In this document: positions 56,904 through 64,000 of the stretch, one piece after another
Numbering within the stretch: position 1 is the first letter of the stretch
How the letters are laid out: each line of letters starts with the position of its first letter
Assembly: GCA_022432975.1 (NCBI GenBank)
Contig: CM039508.1
Location: 15,127,549 to 15,191,548 of the forward strand
From: Begonia masoniana
Taxonomy: Eukaryota; Streptophyta; Magnoliopsida; Cucurbitales; Begoniaceae
Direction of reading: 5' to 3'
Length of the DNA: 64,000 nucleotides
Position numbers and translations under genes: made by a program
The notes under the pieces: model-generated
Database searches by the model: none
Told to the model about the DNA's origin: nothing
Seen by the model: only the letters and a program-made list of their open reading frames with translations

Positions 56904-58531
56904 TTTCGTCACTGGGCTGGACAGTTTTGCCCTCCCTCCATTGTTCTGTTTTAATTGATTTTAAGGATTTTATTTGATTAATTTTATGTTTGTTTTAGAT
57001 GGTTTTAAACCTAGATTTTAAATTCCGATTTCGATTCTGGTTTCTATTTCGGTTTAGTTTCCGCTTAGAGTTTAGTTAAAATATAAAGATAAAGTATTAA
57101 AAAAAAAAATATATATATAGTACGGTAATTGGGTACAGTATTAGGGGCGTGACACACTGTCACTCTGAGCACATCCAGCAACCAGCCTTAGACTTCCTCA
57201 TTGAATTTGGAATCCTCACCTGTTAATTCTTCACCTACATCATAAGGTTTAAACTATAAGCCTAATGCTTAGTAAGGAATGCAATGCTAACACATATGCA
57301 TGAATGCACAGTTTAAAGAAACACATGCTCATGAATCTTTTCTCGTTCTTGTTCATATTCATATTCATCGTTTATATTCATCATTCATATTCATCATTTA
57401 CATTGTATGGATTAAGAGAGAATTTGTGCCGGTAAAGGGGGTTCGACAGTGAAAGTGTACATAGTCCCTTGCGGGTCGTATTCTTGGTCCCTCTTTTGTA
57501 CAGTGACATACGCCAAACCGCCCCAACCCCCTCATAATCCATGTTGCATAGGTTTCATATTCATATTTTATTCATGAGAGAAAAAACATGCAATTAAAAC
57601 ATTTTCATGTGCTTGAGAAACATTCGTGATGCATGAGCAGGGATACCCTTGGTTCATCATTCTACTGAACAGGTCATACATCTAACAAGGATCATTCTTT
57701 TAGTTCAAGTATCGTAACTAATAGACAAAAGCTCAGATAATCTTTAAACATCGAAAGACAACTTCTAACTAGTACCCCTGTAATGTAGGACCCTAATGGC
57801 CGGGCAATCCTACACATTCACTTACCTGGTTTCCTTAGGAAATGGAGCACTTCTCTGCAATCTTCTTCACCTAGAACATTTCACATTACAAAGTTAATTA
57901 AAATCCTAAAAGTCATAACCAATAGTTATCCTAGAATCTAACACATTTGTACTTCTAGGTTCTCTAGTCAGCACCTTGTGTGCGTGGATTCAGTTTCCAG
58001 ATCCTAAATAATCAGATTCAACCTAGCAGCTGAACACAGTCGATTATCTTAATGTCCAGATTCGAATTGGAAAAGTCATTACTAAATGCGGATTAAAATG
58101 TCACTAAAATAACTCTGCCATTGAAGAATCCGAAACTACAGAGCTTAGCTGAAAAACAGAGCTCAAAATGGTTAACCAGCAACTACGTTGTCGAGTCATA
58201 TCTAGGGTGTGAATTCGTCGGGGTGGAGACTGAAGAATCGGTCGCCGAAAGGAGCTGTTGCTGGCAGAGATAGAGCTCTGGAGAAGAGAGAAATCACCGA
58301 GAGTGAATGTGTCGGCTACAGTGAGGTTTTAGTGACGTTTAAGGTTTCCATTTTCTATATATATTAACTAAAATCCAACTTAATTACAAATTTGCTACCC
58401 AACCTAGTTTCACTCAACTTGTAATAAATATGTCTTGACATTAAATTTAAAATCATAAAGGTTAATAAAAGGGTGACAATCAAAATGGTTAAGAAAATCA
58501 CATGGCCGAAATTGTCGGGTGTTACAATAAG

Positions 58532-59549
58532 TCATCCTTAGATGCCCAAGGTACAAAATGAGAATCATTTAGTGACTTTACCATGCTTTGAAGAATACTA
58601 TTAATATAAGACAGTACTTTGGATGTGATCACATTCAAAAGTATATTAGAAAATTTATATTCTTCTAATAATTGTTGTTTGTAAGCATTCCAAAAATTGC
58701 TAGGACTATTTGGCTAACAATAAATGAGAAATGTAGCACAAAGTCTTCGTAAAACACAAGACATTTGGAATGTCGTTGCTTTTTCTATAGAAGAAGTTAT
58801 GTCATCATCATATTGTAATAAGCCATGCAAGAGAGCTGATTCTCGAAATGTGTTGTCTAAAATTCCACACATCTTTTTTAAGGACTTAAAAAGTAAACGC
58901 AAATAATAGCATTCTCCTTCTACAAGATTGACAGAAAAAATTCTTCCAATAAACTTTTCTCTCTTTCCGAGTTTCCATATTTTATCACGCCTATTCCATG
59001 TATGATACTCTGGAAACTGCTTGTATAATATGCTTCTTGCAAATAGATCAATACAGTTGATGTGGAAATACTCTGTAAGCATACTCTTTGAAAACAAATC
59101 GTTTGCTATTATATTTTGAGGAGAAGAAGACTCTCCAAAAGTGATAGGCTAATGATATTCGAGGTGTAGTTGGAGAGTATAGAAAGGACGGGAGACTTCA
59201 TTTAAAGAAAGTCCATAAATATGCCACATTGCTTCTAGTGGGAAAATCCAACGAGTTGTATGATAGTCTTGAATTTCATTACTTGAAGGCCCTGCATCAC
59301 TGCCATTGATTTGAAATGCGATACAATCATATCCTTTATATATGTACTTGTACAAGTATTTCACCGCTTTGATGGCTGACCAAACTTTGACATTTAAATG
59401 ACAATCAAACAATGCAAACAGATAAAGATAATAGGGAATAACCCAATGATTATCAAGTACTACACCTCTGACTGTTGTAAACTAATTGTCTACCTAACGA
59501 CAATAATAAGGGTAAGAATTCTTTCCATGTTGAGTAACAATGCAAAGGA
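58532..59549 (-). pseudogene. Helitron helicase, N-terminal/central block
   Basis: Minus-strand frames read in order: VLDNHWVIPYYLYLF and CHLNVKVWSAIKAVKYLYKY (about 59455-59330), the replication-initiator-side region with the usual KYIYKG. IQDYHTTRWIFPLEAMWHIY follows. Then 59097-58714 has LTEYFHINCIDLFAR and GRIFSVNLVEGECYYLRLLF. Continuation to 58532 gives FWNAYKQQLLEEYKF. A few stops occur (two near 59490). The block is cut by the LTR at 59555 upstream and element B at 58526 downstream. Confidence 0.9.
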
Positions 59550-59554
59550 TAATT

Positions 59555-61363
59555 TGTCACGATCTGAAAGCCAGCTTAACAAAACATCGAGTCAAACAAC
59601 TCGATCCTTAGAAAGATCCCAATTTCCCAATCCAAAGCTTGATTCATAGCAGAAGTCTTGAACACAAATCAAAGCCCAAAGATACACACAGTAATTACAT
59701 ATATAATAGTGCGATAAAGTAAAAACAATTTAATAAGGTCTACATGCCAAGTTGAAATCCAAATCATTCAATCTTATACAGACTCAAAGTACAATAAGTC
59801 TTCACAAGGAAATTAATAAATCACTCAATAAGAAATTAAACAAGCAACTGCTTCCAAACTCTAGCTACTCACTGCCATTGTTTTTTTTCTAAAAATGGAG
59901 TGGGTCTTTAGGGTGAGTGACTAACTCATTAGGCAGATTATACTAAATGCAATGCATGAAAAATTTCTTTTACCTTCCATTTCCAAAACATGAGTAGGTT
60001 ATAATGGTTTTCAAACTAGCTTTCCAAAAAACACTTTTTCATCATTTTATTAAAAGCAGACTCCACGAGACACATATGAGTCAATGAGTCAAATATTATC
60101 GTATACATAGACAACTATACAAAATACGCAATCATCATACTTTTCATATAAAAACCAGTTAAGTGAAAAATGAAAGTCACACAAGGACTACCTTCGGCAC
60201 ACTAACATAGAAAGATGGCGACATAAAGACCAAGCAGCTTCTCATGAGTTCGAGGGAATAACAAAAGTGACGGCGACTGGTAGGTGAACCCACGTCACAA
60301 TAGTGGTAGGCGATCCGAAGACCAAGCAGTGACTCCACTTACAAAGTCATAAAACTCAAACATACCCTGATCAGGTTTTGAGATTCAAAACCCAAAGAGT
60401 GTGATAGGCTACGGTCTGCAAATGGGTAGAAAAACATGCAAGCGGAAGACTTAAAATGCAACAACAAATCGGTGCTCGAAGACACCCAAAAACAGATGCA
60501 AAACAGAGTGAAATGCCAAAAAGAAAACACGCAAATAGAAGAAGTGGGTATGCGAGATTCTTGGCCAGAAAGAACCGAGAATTACTTGCCTTGATCACCG
60601 GAGATTGGAAGGGGCCCTTGCCGGTTCTTTGGGCAAAGGTTGTCTCCAAAGACAGAAACTCTACTTCTTGAGGAAGAGCTCCAGCAGGAGGGAAATGGCC
60701 TTACCATTCGTTGCTTCTCCCTCAGAAGCAGCCGATGGTGAAATGGGAGGGAACCCGTGGCTGGCCCAGAAGCTACAAAGCTTCGGGTGAGAAACTCATC
60801 CTTGCCAGAGATGGTTTCACAGCACCTGGGAACAGGATTTCATCTAGCTTTGCCTCACAGCCGGCTCAAGAATGAGCGACGAGAGGGAGAGGAAATAAGA
60901 GCTACTCCGAGCATCCAAAACTCGAAAAGCAATTCGGTGCAGCCCTCAGGCGATGAACGCCGGCTGCTATGCACCAGAGAACCTCTCAGGTTTCTCTCAG
61001 CAGAGGAAAAACTCTCTTTGGTTTCCAAAAATTTGAATCAATAGCTAACCGATTACAATGCTACAGTGGAGCTTAAATAAGCTGAGGATCAATCGGAGAA
61101 GAAGGAAAAACCAGAAGGGATGCTTCTGGAAAATAGCCGTTGCACTGAAATCTGAACGTTGGAGCTTCTGCAGGCGCTGGCAGCTCGGTTTACTGGGCAA
61201 CGCTCTCCAGGCCAGTTCATTTCCTTACATTTGGTTCAGCTCCCTTTTGGCCTTGGTTCATCCGGTTCAGGCTTTGTTCTCCTTGGTTCAGTCGGTTCAA
61301 CCTTGGTTCCTCTTAGTTTGGCCGGTTCAGTTCTTGGTTCACCATCCTTTGAAGATTATTACA
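59555..61363 (-). mobile_element. LTR of the second gypsy-like family
   Basis: On the minus strand it runs from TGTAATAATC (61363) to CAGATCGTGACA (59555), 1809 bp. It matches 12538-12617 in reverse complement at 59860-59940. It contains GGTTC/AACC-rich sequence (61240-61340) and a TATA-like TTATTTAAG (about 61073-61081). It interrupts the Helitron Rep region. No clear target duplication was found, so the 61363 end is provisional. The frames of 60-115 codons in it have no domain. Confidence 0.6.
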
Positions 61364-61568
61364 AAAATATACAAATTAAATACAAGGCTCGTTTATATAA
61401 TTTGAATTAAAGGAAAACAAATTCCTTCTTCATTAATTCTTTCCAAGCCTTGAGAAACCATTTACCTACAAAATTCCACAAGTCCATTAGATATATAAAA
61501 TAGATAAAACAAATACATACCTTGACTTGTGATTGATGGATCGGGACCGTGGGCATATCAGAGTGTGT
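61364..61568. other. Short unassigned interval
   Basis: 205 bp between two LTRs. It may be Helitron or LTR flank. No match was recognised. Confidence 0.4.
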
Positions 61569-61799
61569 GTAACATCCTCTAATCCTATACCTCATAATTC
61601 CCGTATAAAATTTTTGGATTTATAACACTCATAAAATTTTGACTTCTAAACCTCTAAAATAAAAAATCTAAGTCGTTGAAATCGTTTGAAGAATAGTTAA
61701 AGAAAACACATTAACATGGACACATAAAGGAAGCAAGCATTCGGCAAGCGAACCACGGGGCAAAAGGGGCATTTCGCTCAAAAAACATGTAAATATAGC

Positions 61800-61982
61800 C
61801 AGGTGATCGATCGCCTGATCGATTGCCCCATGGAATCACCAACTAGCCGATCAATATGTCCTACCAGGTGATCGATCGGCACACGCTCTGGACAATCCAG
61901 AGCGCGGCCACAGTAAAGTAGCCGATCGATCGCCCATTCTGGCGATCGATCGGCAACTTCTCTGGAATCCGAATTCCAGAGA
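61800..61982 (-). repeat. Hairpin array in LTR 61569-63264
   Basis: Several GATCGATCG palindromes (GCCGATCGATCGCC, GGCGATCGATCGGC), CTCTGGACAATCCAGAG, and a CTCTGGAATCCGAATTCCAG hairpin with a longer stem. Confidence 0.8.
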
Positions 61983-62743
61983 GCTACCTCATCTCTTTCT
62001 CTTCCTTTCTTCTTCTTCTCCTCAATCCTATAACTGATCACCAAACTTCATAAGGCTACACCAACATCACATTCATCATAACAATACATTTCAACATAAA
62101 ATCACTCAACATTCGCACATCCTTCATAATCTTGCTCATTCCTCAATTCACCAATCATTGTAGATACGATTCAAAGCGTTTAAAACAGAGTAAATTTCAT
62201 GAAGACAAACTACGTGGATCCATTTGAAAACTAATCAAAATCCCTACGAAGTTCGACAACCAAGCAGTTCCAGTGTAGATTTCAAAATCATCACTTAGAC
62301 ATCCTATACGTTTGTTCACAAAACTACACAAAACCATTTTTATGTAATTTCCCAACTAATTAATCAAAACGCACTATCTATACACTTTCCCAATCATTTA
62401 CCCTATCATAGTAAAATACCTATACATCCATCTCCCACGGGTCAGAATTGCACCAACTGCACCAACGCGCACCCACGGGCACCCTCCATCAACCAGCTAT
62501 GCATCGAGTGGAGGAATATCATCCTCACCTGTTTCGAAATCATCTACACCACAGAGACATTCTATGAGCTAAAGGCTCTGTAAATCTACGTAAATGCAAA
62601 TGCGTGCTATGCGTATGTCGTTCATAAAATCATGTAGTCGTGTTTTAATCCTTACGTTACATAGCAGGATATCACCGAGGTCTACTTTCACCAGATGGAG
62701 AGGGCACGTCTGGCGGTTAGACAGCCCTTTTCATCTACCGCCC

Positions 62744-62761
62744 GGGGGGGGGGGGGGGGGG
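62744..62761. repeat. 18-base G run
   Basis: A homopolymer at a position where related LTRs have a shorter run of C on the opposite strand (51047-51052, 55974-55978). Length may be unreliable. Confidence 0.85.
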
Positions 62762-63264
62762 ACATGCTTCGCCTACTGGAAAGCCATGTCTGAACCCCAC
62801 CCTGTCGTGACCGGGATTACGTGCATTCGTTTCTTTTCATTAATTCAGTTCTTTTCATAAAACGCGTGTAGAAATTCATTTTCATGCTATTTTGAAAGAG
62901 CGTGATGCATGTATAGTTCATATCGCACAATTTATAATTTACATAGAAAACAAACAATAAATCTTAGAAAACACACCACGACCTATACTTCTAAACTACC
63001 AACCACTTACTCTACAACTACGGAATTCACCAATATCCTCAATAACGTCATAACTCTTGGTGTAGGCCAAATCGGCCAAACAAAGCACGAAGACTTACCT
63101 CACGTCCATAGCACACCGAGCTCCGTCCACGAGTGTTGTTCACCTAAACCAAATTATAGAATTTATCATTAAAATCAGGCCTAGAACATCGAATTTGGAA
63201 GATAGCGAAACTCCTATCTAAGGAAACTTCTCCTAAATCTCCTATTTAACTCGTTGAGGCATTT

Positions 63265-64000
63265 TGTAATATCCAGCTTTTCTGGATATTATTATTTTAA
63301 TATATAATGACATTTTAGTAAATATGTCAAATCAAATCAGTTTCGCAAATGGAAAGCGTCATTATGATCCTAACGATTAATAAGAATTTTAAGGAAATTC
63401 TGGGAATTTTCGGAGATTAAACGCTATATTCCGAGTAAATACGTTTATCGTAATGTAAAGGACGTTTTAATAAGAATAGCAAACGAGGTCCGAATTGCGA
63501 ACGGACAGTCTTAATAAATCTCTAATAATAAGTTGGACTTATTGGTAAAATATGGAAATTTGGTGAACCTGAATAGTCGGACGATTAACGAACCGAAGGA
63601 CGAAACGAATATAAAAACAATGTAAGGGCAAAATGGTAATTTGGCAAACCAAATTTTATAAAAATTACACAAACCCTCTTTCTTCTTCATTTCTCTTCCT
63701 CCGTGATTTCCAGAGGTGATTTCTTCATCCTCCAGCTGCGGCGATTCAACCTCTCCGACCTCCGATCTCCTCCGTTTCTCTTCCGTTCCTCGTCATTTCT
63801 TCTCCTCTCGCTACCCTCGGTATGTACCTACAATCTCTGAACGTTTATTTTGAGTTCTCGGTTCGATTTAGAGTTAGGGTTTCAAATTAGGGTTTTGGTA
63901 TTTTTCGTTAAAAACGCAAATTAGGGCTCGTAATTAATAGGTTAGCCGTGATTAAGTATATATTGAACGTATTTGACGTTATTGGACGAAGTTAAATTGA
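63265..64000 (+). mobile_element. Gypsy LTR, 5' part, runs off the window
   Basis: Starts TGTAATATCCAGC. It closely resembles the start of 54598-57154 through the GCGAACGGACAG block (63497-63508), TATA box (63657-63663), pyrimidine-rich leader and a donor-like CTCG|GTATG (63816-63824). Preceding CATTT (63260-63264) is the expected first target-duplication copy. Confidence 0.88.

Larger units (their letters stand above)
54598..57154 (+). mobile_element. Solo gypsy LTR in 5' LTR of B, TSD CACTG
   Basis: A 2557-bp LTR from TGTAATATCCGG to GGGGCGTGACA with perfect target duplication CACTG (54593-54597, 57155-57159). Landmarks: TATA 55002-55008, donor CTAG|GTATG at 55163-55171, acceptor CCTCAG near 55543, an 18-bp GGCCGAAAGGCGTATT repeat (55855-55925), and the largest hairpin array in the window (56598-56903). 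Confidence 0.93.
41348..58526 (-). mobile_element. Tekay-like gypsy element B with nested solo LTRs, TSD ATAAG
   Basis: A minus-strand element of 17179 bp with perfect target duplication ATAAG (41343-41347, 58527-58531), inserted in the Helitron helicase. 5' LTR 53205-58526, primer-binding site 53193-53200, gag 53042-52092, protease, RT, RNase H and integrase down to 46229, polypurine tract 43920-43930, 3' LTR 41348-43919. Three solo LTRs sit inside it: 43936-46224, 49727-52091 and 54598-57154. Without them it is about 9.95 kb, normal for a full-length chromovirus. The integrase C-terminus resembles the Tekay/Del clade. Confidence 0.94.
53205..58526 (-). repeat. 5' LTR of element B (split by solo LTR)
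   Basis: The pieces 53205-54597 and 57160-58526 form one LTR of about 2.76 kb. It matches 41348-43919 closely, and most visible base changes are transitions. It has six satellite anchors versus five in the 3' LTR. The 45-nt splice-flanked segment is at 57826-57870. Confidence 0.92.
61569..63264 (-). mobile_element. Gypsy LTR, sense 3' part, interrupted
   Basis: On the minus strand it ends GGATTAGAGGATGTTACA at 61569. It carries hairpins (61800-61982), the AG|ATGATTTC...ACAG|GTGAG box (about 62528-62545), a poly-G run (62744-62761), the GGCCGATTTGGCC palindrome (63065-63077) and the 45-nt splice-flanked segment (63099-63143). Its sense 5' part should lie beyond the LTR inserted at 63265. Confidence 0.85.

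Noticed and set aside
61564..61600. TAATT pair (59550-59554 and 61596-61600) as a target duplication for the second-family LTR
   Set aside because: The right-hand copy lies inside the end of another LTR (GGATTAGAGGATGTTACA, minus strand), which is better supported. The match is probably chance.

Overview
The window is plant nuclear DNA, most likely from a eudicot. The evidence is AT-rich intergenic sequence, Ty3/gypsy and Ty1/copia LTR elements primed by initiator tRNA-Met, a plant-type Helitron helicase, a hAT MITE, and a BCS1-type AAA-ATPase with close similarity to Arabidopsis At5g57480. I cannot name the species. Only one host gene is convincing: the AAA-ATPase at 24800-26309 on the minus strand, which carries an apparent one-base frameshift. 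A short SYP6-like exon remnant lies at 15925-16151. Nearly everything else is nested transposable elements.

Layout. 1-4469: 3' part of a plus-strand gypsy element (element D, internal region then 3' LTR) inserted in an older gypsy pol (element C, 4470-8988). A solo LTR (5598-8088) also interrupts C. 8989-12907: LTRs of a second gypsy-like family. 12908-24201: old non-coding sequence with a 248-bp copia solo LTR, a hAT MITE (20063-20468), and a small minus-strand copia element (21272-24196) that holds a gypsy LTR. 24800-26640: AAA-ATPase and promoter. 26640-31860: AT-rich, with an inverted-repeat MITE candidate and a 241-bp tandem duplication. 31862-59549: one decayed minus-strand Helitron helicase gene split into three blocks. 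The splits are a gag-only gypsy element (A, 32636-40615, TSD AATAT) and a Tekay-like gypsy element (B, 41348-58526, TSD ATAAG). B itself holds three solo LTRs (TSDs TTAAA, GGGGT/C, CACTG). 59555-64000: a second-family LTR and two more gypsy LTRs, one inserted in the other.

The main biological signal is in the LTRs of the principal gypsy family (about 12 copies, 1.7-2.8 kb each). They share structure that ordinary promoter/terminator function does not obviously explain. There is a leader splice donor after a TATA box. There is a 45-nt segment bounded by near-perfect splice sites, and a second short segment with the form AG|GTGA...AG|GTGAG. A conserved GGCCGATTGGCC palindrome lies just downstream. 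One spot carries a different minisatellite in nearly every copy. Near the 3' end there is an array of short hairpins whose stems stay paired while loops and stem bases vary. Two elements (A and D) share a roughly 2-kb non-coding internal region where pol would normally be. This suggests a non-autonomous lineage that depends on pol-bearing relatives such as B. All element coding regions seen here are broken, and many stops look like C-to-T decay.
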